From contig CM060081.1 in NCBI GenBank assembly GCA_030533445.1, positions 39,397,611 to 39,461,610 on the forward strand: a DNA stretch of 64,000 nucleotides. Direction: 5' to 3'. The notes below the pieces were generated by a model. It was not told the DNA's origin and made no database searches. It saw only the letters and a program-made list of their open reading frames with translations. Position numbers and translations under genes: made by a program. How positions within the stretch are numbered: position 1 is the stretch's first letter; the number at the start of each line of letters is the position of its first letter. The stretch is from Cyprinodon diabolis. Taxonomy: Eukaryota > Chordata > Actinopteri > Cyprinodontiformes > Cyprinodontidae. Below, piece by piece: positions 22,433 through 35,480 of the stretch.

Positions 22433-25400
22433 TAAAAAACGCCTGCCTCACACTCTAGCTTTTCAGTTGCTCCACTCTAGCAGGCTGGATTTTGCTAAAA
22501 CTTTGTGGCGCTTGAGGTCTGATTATACAAAAACCGTAGCAGTTATCAACATACCGTCTTCAGTTTTAAATAGACGAAGGATTTATCTACAAACTGAGCT
22601 TCAAACTGTTTTTCTAGGTGAATGTATGCCGACACAGTGAAGTGCTGTTTTTTATGCTTTTTTTTTCCTCTCCCCATTCATTTCCTATGGGATTTTTTTG
22701 CGACGTTTTCGCTAATAATTCGCAAACCTTCGGACTAATGAGAAAGTTTTATACAAGCACACATCACCCCATTGGTCCCGACGCGTGTGCCAACTTTGGG
22801 CCCGATCCGCCAAACCGTGCGGGACTAGTTACGCGCCGAAGTTTTGGGTATACGGGAGAATTATAATAACTAGAAAATTTCTAAAGAAATTTTGAGGGGG
22901 GCCACCTACTGCCCGTCTGGGGAACAGGGCCAATACGGCCCTGGCAAGTGATGTCGGGGCTCCCCAGACCAACTGCTTACGCCTTTGAGGGCTGCTGAGG
23001 GAAGGAAAGAGGGCTAGGTCATGGGCAAAGAGAGCTGTGTGCCACTTGTGCTGAAATCTGGGAAATAGACGTGCACAGCGTATGATGCAAAAGGGTAATA
23101 TGGGTTGTCCATATTGAACCGCAGTGGGTAAAGCTCAGTTGGTGGGCTCCGCCCGCCTGCTAGGAGCCCTTGCAGCGATGAAAAAAATCACCAATGGCGG
23201 GCTCTGCCCGCCTGCTAAGAGCCATTGCAGTGATGAAATCACCAATGGCAATGAGCAATATGCCAGAATGTATGAGTGTGTATAAGGAAGAGGCTTTTAT
23301 TCTGTAGAGTCCCTGGAGTCTTATTTTGAAAGTCTATCATGGAAGTGCATCTAAAGATGGGTCATGCCCAGCAGTTATATAGAATCAATTTCCAAATGTT
23401 AAATCACTGGTTTTCCATGTTATTAGGTGAATAGTTGCTGTATTACAGAGTAAATGGGAGACTTTTATTGTGAAATTTGCTCTGGGTGTGTTTTGAAAAG
23501 GTCACTAGAGTCTAATAAAAACAACCTGGAAGAGTTTGGGTCATAATGTTGAGCCATTTGCATCAATTAATGCATTAGTATAATCTAGAGGCTTTTATTT
23601 TGTAGGGTCGCTGGAGTCTTATTTTGAAAGTCCAACAGAGTTGTGTTTATAGAAAATGTTCAGACCCGTCAATGATAGTTGATTACTTTCCAATCGTTAA
23701 ATCACTGTTTTTCCATGTTATTAGGGCAGTAGATGAAGCGGAAATGGGAGGCTTTTATTTTGAAATTTGCTATAGGGTGTGTTTTAAACAGTCTCCTAGA
23801 GTCTATTCTCTAAAACGGGGTTGAGTTTGGGTCATAATATTGAGCCATATAGGGCAATAAATATATGTAAAAAATATAGAGGCTTTTATTTTGTAGGGTC
23901 CCTGGAGTCTTATTTTGAAAGTCTATCAGTGCTGAGTGGCAAGGGAAGTGTCATGGACAGCAGTCATATAGTATCCATTTCCCAATGTTAAATCAGTCCT
24001 TTCACCCTCCATTAGATTAATATGTGCTGTTTAAAACAGCAGAGGTAAAATCTGTTTGAAGCTTGGTAACCTTGACAACGCTTAACGAGCCTCTCACTGA
24101 CACAGACAACAGCTGCACTCACTATTGGTTTCTTCTTCCCAGGCTTTTTTGTATGGGAAGAACGGCAACGAAAACAAACGACTACTGATCAAAAACCGTA
24201 TGAGTTATTCAAAAAACATTTTCACCATGAGCATCAGCAATCCTTCGACTCCAAGTATACCAACTTTGGTGTATGTGTGTCATTCAGAACAATATTTATG
24301 ACGACTTGAAAACACATAGTCTGATTCGTTTCTCTCCCATCTTCAGCTCAAAAAGAATGGAGAAAGGCTGAAACTCATCGACTTTAGGTTGGTCTGGAGG
24401 GTTTTTAAGGAAAAGTATTAATCCTACCGTGATTCCGAAGACATTGTGTGAGTCCAGAGGTTTCAGTCTACAAACTGGCCAAAAATGGTGACTGTAGCTC
24501 CAAATATGTGGCCGTGAGGGCGAGAATAAGATGTTTGATCTTAAAAAAATGGCCGCCTCACACTAAGATTTCAGCAGCTGCACTCTAGCAGGCTGCTGCA
24601 GAAGCTAACTGTCAGCTAGCTTCCAGGTGCTTACCCTCCGAACAAACGACTGCTGAGCAAAAACCGTAAAAGATATCTGAAAAATTCTTTCAGTGAAAGC
24701 AACATCTATCCTTTGTCTCAGACTGGGGTAACCTTCATGTCTGTAGGTCTTTCACAACCCAAAACGAAGCACAAACAAAATGGTTGGCCCACCTGCTCCT
24801 CCCTTTCTTTTAACTGCAGGACCTCACTCTCACTCACCTCTTAGCTGCTAAAGCACCCCTCCGAACAAACGACTGCTGAGTAAAAACCGTAAAAGGTGTC
24901 TGAAAAATTCTTTTTATCTAAGCGACAGCTATATCTTGTCTTCAATTGGAGTAACTTTCATGGCTGTAGGTCATCTACAAACTGAATGGGAAGAGAAAGA
25001 AAAAGAAAAAACGTTTCATCACACCTAAGCTTCTAATTGAGCTAGCTGCAGCAGGTCACTGTCACTCAGCTTTCAGGTGCTTAAAATGTCCTCCGAACAA
25101 ACGACTGCTGAGCAAAAACCGTATGAGTTATTCAAAAAATTTTTTCACCGTGAGCGTCAGTCATCCTTCGACTCCAACTATGCCAACTTTGGTGTATGTG
25201 TGTCATTCAGAAAAATATTTATGACGAGTTTAAAACACATAGTCGGATTCGTTTTTCTCCCCTCTTCTGCTCCAAAACCAATGAAAAACGGCTCTGATTT
25301 TCATCGACTTTAGGTCGGTCTGGAGGGTTTTTAAGGAAAAGTATTAATCCTACCGTAATTCCGAAGATATTGTGTGGGTCCAGAGATTTCAGTCTACAAA

Positions 25401-25471
25401 CTGACCAAAAATGGTGACTCTAGCTATAAATATGTGGCCGTGAGGGCGAGTTTAAAATGTTATTTTGTGTT
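22433..25471. repeat. Array unit 8 (3039 bp, shortest complete unit)
   Basis: Complete unit and the shortest, because its class II minisatellite (23141-23249) has only two hairpins. No hairpin monomer at the AAT site. The 300-bp block starts at 23290 and the A monomer near 24169. It matches unit 19 at a constant offset of 35497 bp, sharing ATAATATTGAG near 23835, GGCAACGAAAAC at 24164 and CCAAGTATACC at 24251. It then differs from unit 19 at CCCTTTCTTTTAAC (near 24801) and carries private GTGATTCCG and ACTGGCCAAA changes. Confidence 0.95.
23141..23249. repeat. Hairpin minisatellite, class II, two hairpins (unit 8)
   Basis: Palindromes at 23141 and 23196 only. This contraction explains the 3039-bp unit. 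Unit 19 has the same two-hairpin array. Confidence 0.9.
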
Positions 25472-25901
25472 TAAAAAACGCCTGCCTCACACTCTAGCTT
25501 TTCAGTTGCTCCACTCTAGCAGGCTGGATTTTGCTAAAACTTTGTGGCGCTTGAGGTCTGATTATACAAAAACCGTAGCAGTTATCAACATACCGTCTTC
25601 AGTTTTAAATAGAGGAAGGATTTATCTACAAACTGAGCTTCAAACTGTTTTTCTAGGTGAATGTATGCCGACACAGTGAAGTGCTGTTTTTTATGCTTTT
25701 TTTTACCTCTTCCCATTCATTTCCTATGGGATTTTTTTGCGACGTTTTCGCTAATAATTCGCAAACCTTCGGACTAATGAGAAAGTTTTATACAAGCACA
25801 CATCACCCCATTGGTCCCAACGCGTGTGCCAACTTTGGGCCCGATCCGCCAAACCGTGCGGGACTAGTTACGTGCCGAAGTTTTGGGTATACGGGAGAAT
25901 T

Positions 25902-25980
25902 ATAATAATAATAATAATACGCGGAATAAATATGTGCAATAGTAGTAGGTGGGCCATGCCTTCGGCATGTGGCCCCCCAA
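25902..25980. repeat. (AAT)n plus one hairpin monomer (unit 9)
   Basis: One 60-bp core at 25919-25978, with the same AAT run length and the same AACTAG exit as unit 2. Confidence 0.9.
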
Positions 25981-26251
25981 CTAGAAAATTTCTAAAGAAA
26001 TTTTGAGGGGGGCCACCTACTGCCCGTCTGGGGAACCGGGCCAATACGGCCCTGGCAAGTGACGTCGGGGCTCCCCAGACCAACTGCTTACGCCTTTGAG
26101 GGCTGCTGAGGGAAGGAAAGAGGGCAAGTTCATGGGCAAAGAGAGCTGTGTGCCACTTGTGCTGAAATCTGGGAAATAGACGTGCACAGCGTATGATGCA
26201 CAAGGGTAATATGGGTTGTCCATATTGAAACACAGTGGGTAAAGCCCAGTT

Positions 26252-26489
26252 GGCGGGCTTCGCCCGCCTGCTAGGAGCCATCTCAGTGAAGAAAAAAATC
26301 ACCAATGGCGGGCTCTGCCCGCCTTCTAAGAGCCATTGCAGTGATGAAATCACCAATGGCGGGCTCCGCCCGCCTGCTAAGAGCCATTGCAGTGATGTAA
26401 TCACCTTTGGCGGGCTCCGCCCGCCTGTTACCATTGGCGGGCTCCGCCCGCCTTCTAAGAGCCATTGCAGTGATGAAATCACCAATGGC
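26252..26489. repeat. Hairpin minisatellite, class I (unit 9)
   Basis: Five hairpins, standard class I layout, first loop TTC. Confidence 0.9.
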
Positions 26490-28712
26490 AATGAGCAATA
26501 TGCCAGAATGTATGAGTGTGTATAAGGAAGAGGCTTTTATTCTGTAGAGTCCTTGTAGTCTTATTTTGAAAGTCTATCATGAATGTGCATCAAAAGATGG
26601 GTCACGCCCAGCAGTGATATAGAATCCATTTCCAAATGTTAAATCACTGGTTTTCCATGTTATTAGGTGAATAGTTGCTGTATTACAGAGTAAATGGGAG
26701 ACTTTTATTGTGAAATTTGCTCTGGGGTGTGTTTTGAAAAGGTCACTAGAGTCTAATAAAAACAACCTGGAAGAGTTTGGGTCATAATGTTGAGCCATTT
26801 GCATCAATTAATGCATTAGTATAATCTAGAGGCTTTTATTTTGTAGGGTCGCTGGAGTCTTATTTTGAAAGTCCAACAGAGTTGTGTTTATGGAAAATGT
26901 TCAGACCCGTCAATGATAGTTGATTACTTTCCAATTGTTAAATCACTCTTTTTCCATGTTATTAGGGCAGTAGATGAAGCGGAAATGGGAGGCTTTTATT
27001 TTGAAATTTGCTATAGGGTGTGTTTTAAACAGTCTCCTAGAGTCTATTCTCTAAAACGGGGTTGAGTTTGGGTCATAATGTTGAGCCATATAGGGCAATA
27101 AATATATGTAAAAAATATAGAGGCTTTTATTTTGTAGGGTCCCTGGAGTCTTATTTTGAAAGTCTATCAGTGCTGAGTGGCAAGGGAAGTGTCATGGACA
27201 GCAGTCATATAGTATCCATTTCCCAATGTTAAATCAGTCCTTTCACCCTCCATTAGATTAATATGTGCTGTTTAAAACAGCAGAGGTAAAATCTGTTTGA
27301 AGCTTGGTAACCTTGACAACGCTTAACGAGCCTCTCACTGACACAGACAACAGCTGCACTCACTATTGGTTTCTTCTTCCCAGGCTTTTTTGTATGGGAA
27401 GAACGGCACCGAACAAACGACTACTGATCAAAAACCGTATGAGTTATTCAAAAAACATTTTCACCATGAGCATCAGCAATCCTTCGACTCCAACTATACC
27501 AACTTTGGTGTATGTGTGTCATTCAGAAAAATATTTATGACGAGTTGAAAACACATAGTCTGATTCGTTTCTCTCCCATCTTCAGCTCAAAAAGAATAGA
27601 GAAAGGCTGAAACTCTCATCGACTTTAGGTTGGTCTGGAGGGTTTTTAAGGAAAAGTATTAATCCTACCGTAATTCTGAAGACATTGTGTGAGTCCAGAG
27701 GTTTCAGTCTACAAACTGACCAAAAATGGTGACTGTAGCTCCAAATATGTGGCCGTGAGGGCGAGAATAAGATGTTTGATCTGAAAAAAATGGCCGCCTC
27801 ACACTAAGATTTCAGCAGCTGCACTCTAGCAGGCTGCTGCAGAAGCTAACTGTCAGCTAGCTTCCAGGTGCTTACCCTCCGAACAAACGACTGCTGAGCA
27901 AAAACCGTAAAAGATATCTGAAAAATTCTTTCAGTGAAAGCAACATCTATCCTTTGTCTCAGACTGGGGTAACCTTCATGTCTGTAGGTCTTTCACAACC
28001 CAAAACGAAGCACAAACAAAATGGTTGGCCCACCTGCTCCTCCCTTTCTTTTAACTGCAGGACCTCACTCTCACTCACCTTTTAGCTGCTAAAGCACCCC
28101 TCCGAACAAACGACTGCTGAGTAAAAACCGTAAAAGGTATCTCAAAAATTCTTTTTATCTAAGCGACAGCAATATCTTGTCTTCAATTGGAGTAACTTTC
28201 ATGGCTGTAGGTCATCTACAAACTGAATGGGAAGAGAAAGAAAAAGAAAAAACGTTTCATCACACCTAAGCTTCTAATTGAGCTAGCTGCAGCAGGTCAC
28301 TGTCACTCAGCTTTCAGGTGCTTAAAATGTCCTCCGAACAAACGACTGCTGAGCAAAAACCGTATGAGTTATTCAAAAAAATTTTTCACCGTGAGCGTCA
28401 GTCATCCTTCGACTCCAACTATGCCAACTTTGGTGTATGTGTGTCATTCAGAAAAATATTTATGACGAGTTTAAAACACATAGTCTGATTCGTTTTTCTC
28501 CCCTCTTCTGCTCCAAAACCAATGAAAAACGGCTCTGATTTTCATCGACTTTAGGTCGGTCTGGAGGGTTTTTAAGGAAAAGTATTAATCCTACCGTAAT
28601 TCCGAAGATATTGTGTGGGTCCAGAGATTTCAGTCTACAAACTGACCAAAAATGGTGACTCTAGCTATAAATATGTGGCCGTGAGGGCGAGTTTAAAATG
28701 TTTTTTTGTGTT

Positions 28713-31700
28713 TAAAAAACGCCTGCCTCACACTCTAGCTTTTCAGTTGCTCCACTCTAGCAGGCTGGATTTTGCTAAAACTTTGTGGTGCTTGAGGTCT
28801 GATTATACAAAAACCGTAGCAGTTATCAACATACCGTCTTCAGTTTTAAATAGACAAAGGATTTATCTACAAACTGAGCTTCAAACTGTTTTTCTAGGTG
28901 AATGTATGCCGACACAGTGAAGTGCTGTTTTTTATGCTTTTTTTTTCCTCTCCCCATTCATTTCCTATGGGATTTTTTTGCGACGTTTTCACTAATAATT
29001 CGCAAACCTTCGGACTAATGAGAAAGTTTTATACAAGCACACATCACCCCATTGGTCCCGACGCGTGTGCCAACTTTGGGCCCGATCCGCCAAACCGTGC
29101 GGGACTAGTTACGCGCCGAAGTTTTGGGTATACGGGAGAATTATAATAACTAGAAAATTTCTAAAGAAATTTTGAGGGGGGCCACCTACTGCCCGTCTGG
29201 GGAACCGGGCCAATACGGCCCTGGCAAGTGACGTCGGGGCTCCCCAGACCAACTGCTTACGCCTTTGAGGGCTGCTGAGGGAAGGAAAGAGGGCAAGTTC
29301 ATGGGCAAAGAGAGCTGTGTGCCACTTGTGCTGAAATCTGGGAAATAGACGTGCACAGCGTATGATGCACAAGGGTAATATGGGTTGTCCATATTGAAAC
29401 ACAGTGGGTAAAGCCCAGTTGGCGGGCTTCGCCCGCCTGCTAGGAGCCATCTCAGTGAAGAAAAAAATCACCAATGGCGGGCTCTGCCCGCCTTCTAAGA
29501 GCCATTGCAGTGATGAAATCACCAATGGCGGGCTCCGCCCGCCTGCTAAGAGCCATTGCAGTGATGTAATCACCTTTGGCGGGCTCCGCCCGCCTGTTAC
29601 CATTGGCGGGCTCCGCCCGCCTTCTAAGAGCCATTGCAGTGATGAAATCACCAATGGCAATGAGCAATATGCCAGAATGTATGAGTGTGTATAAGGAAGA
29701 GGCTTTTATTCTGTAGAGTCCTTGTAGTCTTATTTTGAAAGTCTATCATGAATGTGCATCAAAAGATGGGTCACGCCCAGCAGTGATATAGAATCCATTT
29801 CCAAATGTTAAATCACTGGTTTTCCATGTTATTAGGTGAATAGTTGCTGTATTACAGAGTAAATGGGAGACTTTTATTGTGAAATTTGCTCTGGGTGTGT
29901 TTTGAAAAGGTCACTAGAGTCTAATAAAAACAACCTGGAAGAGTTTGGGTCATAATGTTGAGCCATTTGCATCAATTAATGCATTAGTATAATCTAGAGG
30001 CTTTTATTTTGTAGGGTCCCTGGAGTCTTATTTTGAAAGTCCAACAGAGTTGTGTTTATAGAAAATGTTCAGACCCGTCAATGATAGTTGATTACTTTCC
30101 AATCGTTAAATCACTCTTTTTCCATGTTATTAGGGCAGTAGATGAAGCGGAAATGGGAGGCTTTTATTTTGAAATTTGCTACAGGGTGTGTTTTAAACAG
30201 TCTCCTAGAGTCTATTCTCTAAAACGGGGTTGAGTTTGGGTCATAATGTTGAGCCATATAGGGCAATAAATATATGTAAAAAATATAGAGGCTTTTATTT
30301 TGTAGGGTCCCTGGAGTCTTATTTTGAAAGTCTATCAGTGCTGAGTGGCAAGGGAAGTGTCATGGACAGCAGTCATATAGTATCCATTTCCCAATGTTAA
30401 ATCAGTCCTTTCACCCTCCATTAGATTAATATGTGCTGTTTAAAACAGCAGAGGTAAAATCTGTTTGAAGCTTGGTAACCTTGACAACGCTTAACGAGCC
30501 TCTCACTGACACAGACAACAGCTGCACTCACTATTGGTTTCTTCTTCCCAGGCTTTTTTGTATGGGAAGAACGGCACCGAACAAACGACTACTGATCAAA
30601 AACCGTATGAGTTATTCAAAAAACATTTTCACCATGAGCATCAGCAATCCTTCGACTCCAACTATACCAACTTTGGTGTATGTGTGTCATTCAGAAAAAT
30701 ATTTATGACGAGTTGAAAACACATAGTCTGATTCGTTTCTCTCCCATCTTCAGCTCAAAAAGAATAGAGAAAGGCTGAAACTCTCATCGACTTTAGGTTG
30801 GTCTGGACGGTTTTTAAGGAAAAGTATTAATCCTACCGTAATTCCGAAGACATTGTGTGAGTCCAGAGGTTTCAGTCTACAAACTGACCAAAAATGGTGA
30901 CTGTAGCTCCAAATATGTGGCCGTGAGGGCGAGAATAAGATGTTTGATCTTAAAAGAATGGCCGCCTCACACTAAGATTTCAGCAGCTGCACTCTAGCAG
31001 GCTGCTGCAGAAGCTAACTGTCAGCTAGCTTCCAGGTGCTTACCCTCCGAACAAACGACTGCTGAGCAAAAACCGTAAAAGATATCTGAAAAATTCTTTC
31101 AGTGAAAGCAACATCTATCCTTTGTCTCAGACTGGGGTAACCTTCATGTCTGTAGGTCTTTCACAACCCAAAACGAAGCACAAACAAAATGGTTGGCCCA
31201 CCTGCTCCTCCCTTTGTTTGAACTGCAGGACCTCACTCTCACTCACCTTTTAGCTGCTAAAGCACCCCTCCGAACAAACGACTGCTGAGTAAAAACCGTA
31301 AAAGGTATCTGAAAAATTCTTTTTATCTAAGCGACAGCTATATCTTGTCTTCAATTGGAGTAACTTTCATGGCTGTAGGTCATCTACAACCTGAATGGGA
31401 AGAGAAAGAAAAAGAAAAAACGTTTTGTCACACCTGATCTTCTAATTGAGCTAGCTGCAGCAGGACACTCTCCCCCAGCTTTCAGCTGCTTAAAATGTCC
31501 TCCGAACAAACGACTGCTGAGCAAAAACCGTATGAGTTATTCAAAATATTTTTTCACCGTGAGCGTCAGCCATCCTTCGACTCCAACTATGCCAACTTTG
31601 GTGTATGTGTGTCATTCAGAAAAATATTTATGACGAGTTTAAAACACATAGTCTGATTCGTTTTTCTCCCCTCTTCTGCTCCAAAACCAATGAAAAACGG

Positions 31701-31880
31701 CTCTGATTTTCATCGACTTTAGGTCGGTCTGGAGGGTTTTTAAGGAAAAGTATTAATCCTACCGTAATTCCGAAGATATTGTGTGGGTCCAGAGATTTCA
31801 GTCTACAAACTGACCAAAAATGGTGACTCTAGCTATAAATATGTGGCCGTGAGGGCGAGTTTAAAATGTTTTTTTGTGTT
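28713..31880. repeat. Array unit 10 (3168 bp)
   Basis: Complete unit without a hairpin monomer. Minisatellite 29421-29658, 300-bp block from 29699, A monomer from 30577. It is collinear with unit 15 at offset 16403 bp from 29150 onward and shares GCTACAGGG near 30178, TCTGGACGG at 30802 and a cluster of about nine substitutions at 31422-31490 before the D monomer. Private CpG changes near its start include TTTTCACTAAT (28988) and AGACAAAGG (28853). Confidence 0.95.
29421..29658. repeat. Hairpin minisatellite, class I (unit 10)
   Basis: Five hairpins, standard class I layout, first loop TTC. Confidence 0.9.
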
Positions 31881-34800
31881 TAAAAAACGCCTGCCTCACA
31901 CTCTAGCTTTTCAGTTGCTCCACTCTAGCAGGCTGGATTTTGCTAAAACTTTGTGGCGCTTGAGGTCTGATTATACAAAAACCGTAGCAGTTATCAACAT
32001 ACCGTCTTCAGTTTTAAATAGACGAAGGATTTATCTACAAACTGAGCTTCAAACTGTTTTTCTAGGTGAATGTATGCCGACACAGTGAAGTGCTGTTTTT
32101 TATGCTTTTTTTTTCCTCTCCCCATTCATTTCCTATGGGATTTTTTTGCGACGTTTTCGCTAATAATTCGCAAACCTTCGGACTAATGAGAAAGTTTTAT
32201 ACAAGCACACATCACCCCATTGGTCCCGACGCGTGTGCCAACTTTGGGCCCGATCCGCCAAACCGTGCGGGACTAGTTACGTGCCGAAGTTTTGGGTATA
32301 CGGGAGAATTATAATAATAACTAGAAAATTTCTAAAGAAATTTTGAGGGGGGCCACCTACTGCCCGTCTGGGGAACCGGGCCAATACGGCCCTGGCAAGT
32401 GACGTCGGGGCTCCCCAGACCAACTGCTTACGCCTTTGAGGGCTGCTGAGGGAAGGAAAGAGGGCAAGTTCATGGGCAAAGAGAGCTGTGTGCCACTTGT
32501 GCTGAAATCTGGGAAATAGACGTGCACAGCGTATGATGCACAAGGGTAATATGGGTTGTCCATATTGAAACACAGTGGGTAAAGCCCAGTTGGCGGGCTT
32601 TGCCCGCCTGCTAGGAGCCATCTCAGTGAAGAAAAAAATCACCAATGGCGGGCTCTGCCCGCCTTCTAAGAGCCATTGCAGTGATGAAATCACCAATGGC
32701 GGGCTCTGCCCGCCTGCTAAGAGCCATTGCAGTGATGTAATCACCTTTGGCGGGCTCCGCCCGCCTGTTACCATTGGCGGGCTCCGCCCGCCTTCTAAGA
32801 GCCATTGCAGTGATGAAATCACCAATGGCAATGAGCAATATGCCAGAATGTATGAGTGTGTATAAGGAAGAGGCTTTTATTCTGTAGAGTCCTTGTAGTC
32901 TTATTTTGAAAGTCTATCATGAATGTGCATCAAAAGATGGGTCACGCCCAGCAGTGATATAGAATCCATTTCCAAATGTTAAATCACTGGTTTTCCATGT
33001 TATTAGGTGAATAGTTGCTGTATTACAGAGTAAATGGGAGACTTTTATTGTGAAATTTGCTCTGGGGTGTGTTTTGAAAAGGTCACTAGAGTCTAATAAA
33101 AACAACCTGGAAGAGTTTGGGTCATAATGTTGAGCCATTTGCATCAATTAATGCATTAGTATAATCTAGAGGCTTTTATTTTGTAGGGTCCCTGGAGTCT
33201 TATTTTGAAAGTCCAACAGAGTTGTGTTTATAGAAAATGTTCAGACCCGTCAATGATAGTTGATTACTTTCCAATCGTTAAATCACTCTTTTTCCATGTT
33301 ATTAGGGCAGTAGATGAAGCGGAAATGGGAGGCTTTTATTTTGAAATTTGCTATAGGGTGTGTTTTAAACAGTCTCCTAGAGTCTATTCTCTAAAACGGG
33401 GGTGAGTTTGGGTCATAATGTTGAGCCATATAGGGCAATAAATATATGTAAAAAATATAGAGGCTTTTATTTTGAAGGGTCCCTGGAGTCTTATTTTGAA
33501 AGTCTATCAGTGCTGAGTGGCAAGGGAAGTGTCATGGACGGCAGTCATATAGTATCCATTTCCCAATGTTAAATCAGTGCTTTCACCCTCCATTAGATTA
33601 ATATGTGCTGTTTAAAACAGCAGAGGTAAAATCTGTTTGAAGCTTGGTAACCTTGACAACGCTTAATGAGCCTCTCACTGACACAGACAACAGCTGCACT
33701 CACTATTGGTTTCTTCTTCCCAGGCTTTTTTGTATGGGAAGAACGGCACCGAACAAACGACTGCTGAGCAAAAACCGTATGAGTTATTAAAAAAAAAATT
33801 TCACCATGAGCATCAGCAATCCTTCGACTCCAACTATACCAACTTTGGTGTATGTGTGTCATTCAGAACAATATTTATGACGACTTGAAAACACATAGTC
33901 TGATTCGTTTTTCTCCCATCTTCAGCTTAAAAAGAATGGAGAAAGGCTGAAACTCATCGACTTTAGGTCGGTCTGGAGGGTTTTTAAGGAAAAGTATTAA
34001 TCCTACCGTAATTCCGAAGACATTGTGTGAGTCCAGAGGTTTCAGTCTACAAACTGACCAAAAATGGTGACTGTAGGTCCAAATATGTGGCCGTGAGGGC
34101 GAGAATAAGATGTTTGATCTTAAAAAAATGGCCGCCTCACACTAAGATTTCAGCAGCTGCACTCTAGCAGGCTGCTGCAGAAGCTAACTGTCAGCTAGCT
34201 TCCAGGTGCTTACCCTCCGAACAAACGACTGCTGAGCAAAAACCGTAAAAGGTATCTGAAAAATTCTTTCAGTGAAAGCAACATCTATCCTTTGTCTCAG
34301 ACTGGGGTAACCTTCATGTCTGTAGGTCTTTCACAACCCAAAACGAAGCAAAAACAAAATGGTTGGCCCACCTGCTCCTCCCTTTCTTTTAACTGCAGGA
34401 CCTCACTCTCACTCACCTTTCAGCTGCTAAAGCACCCCTCCGAACAAACGACTGCTGAGTAAAAACCATAAAAGGTATCTCAAAAATTATTTTTATCTAA
34501 GCGACAGCTATATCTTGTCTTCAATTGGAGTAACTTTCATGGCTGTAGGTCATCTACAACCTGAATGGGAAGAGAAAGAAAAAGAAAAAACGTTTCATCA
34601 CACCTAAGCTTCTAATTGAGCTAGCTGCAGCAGGTCACTGTCACTCAGCTTTCAGGTGCTTAAAATGTCCTCCGAACAAACGACTGCTGAGCAAAAACCG
34701 TATGAGTTATTCAAAAAATTTTTTCACCGTGAGCGTCAGTCATCCTTCGACTCCAACTATGCTAACTTTGGTGTATGTGTGTCATTCAGAAAAATATTTA

Positions 34801-35050
34801 TGACGAGTTTAAAACACATAGTCTGATTCGTTTTTCTCCCCTCTTCTGCTCCAAAACCAATGAAAAACGGCTCTGATTTTCATCGACTTTAGGTCGGTCT
34901 GGAGGGTTTTTAAGGAAAAGTATTAATCCTACCGTAATTCCGAAGATATTGTGTGGGTCCAGAGATTTCAGTCTACAAACTGACCAAAAATGGTGACTCT
35001 AGCTATAAATATGTGGCCGTGAGGGCGAGTTTAAAATGTTTTTTTGTGTT
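31881..35050. repeat. Array unit 11 (3170 bp)
   Basis: Complete unit without a hairpin monomer but with one extra AAT at the site. Minisatellite 32592-32829, 300-bp block from 32870, A monomer from 33749. The A monomer reads GACTGCTGAGC and later GGTCGGTCTGG, which are the D-monomer bases, then returns to A-type CACCATGAGCATCAG. A short tract at 33471-33590 (TTTGAAGGGT, GGACGGCAG, CAGTGCTTTC) is shared with unit 17 at offset 19595. Confidence 0.95.
32592..32829. repeat. Hairpin minisatellite, class I (unit 11)
   Basis: Five hairpins. The first loop is TTT, and the third loop is TCT where other class I units have TCC; both are C-to-T at a CpG. Confidence 0.9.
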
Positions 35051-35480
35051 TAAAAAACGCCTGCCTCACACTCTAGCTTTTCAGTTGCTCCACTCTAGCA
35101 GGCTGGATTTTGCTAAAACTTTGTGGCGCTTGAGGTCTAATTATACAAAAACCGTAGCAGTTATCAACATACCGTCTTCAGTTTTAAATAGACGAAGGAT
35201 TTATCTACAAACTGAGCTTCAAACTGTTTTTCTAGGTGAATGTATGCCGACACAGTGAAGTGCTGTTTTTTATGCTTTTTTTTTCCTCTCCCCATTCATT
35301 TCCTATGGGATTTTTTTGCGACGTTTTCGCTAATAATTCGCAAACCTTCGGACTAATGAGAAAGTTTTATACAAGCACACATCACCCCATTGGTCCCGAC
35401 GCGTGTGCCAACTTTGGGCCCGATCCGCCAAACCGTGCGGGACTAGTTACGTGCCGAAGTTTTGGGTATACGGGAGAATT

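Larger units (their letters stand above)
25472..28712. repeat. Array unit 9 (3241 bp)
   Basis: Complete unit with one hairpin monomer (core 25919-25978), minisatellite 26252-26489, 300-bp block from 26530, A monomer from 27409. It belongs to the ACCTCTTCC/CCCAACGCG haplotype with the ACGTGCC allele, like unit 14. Private changes include GTTTATGGAAAATG near 26886 and AATTGTTAAATC near 26933, the latter a CpG transition at the site that is AATCGTTAAATC in most units. Confidence 0.95.
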
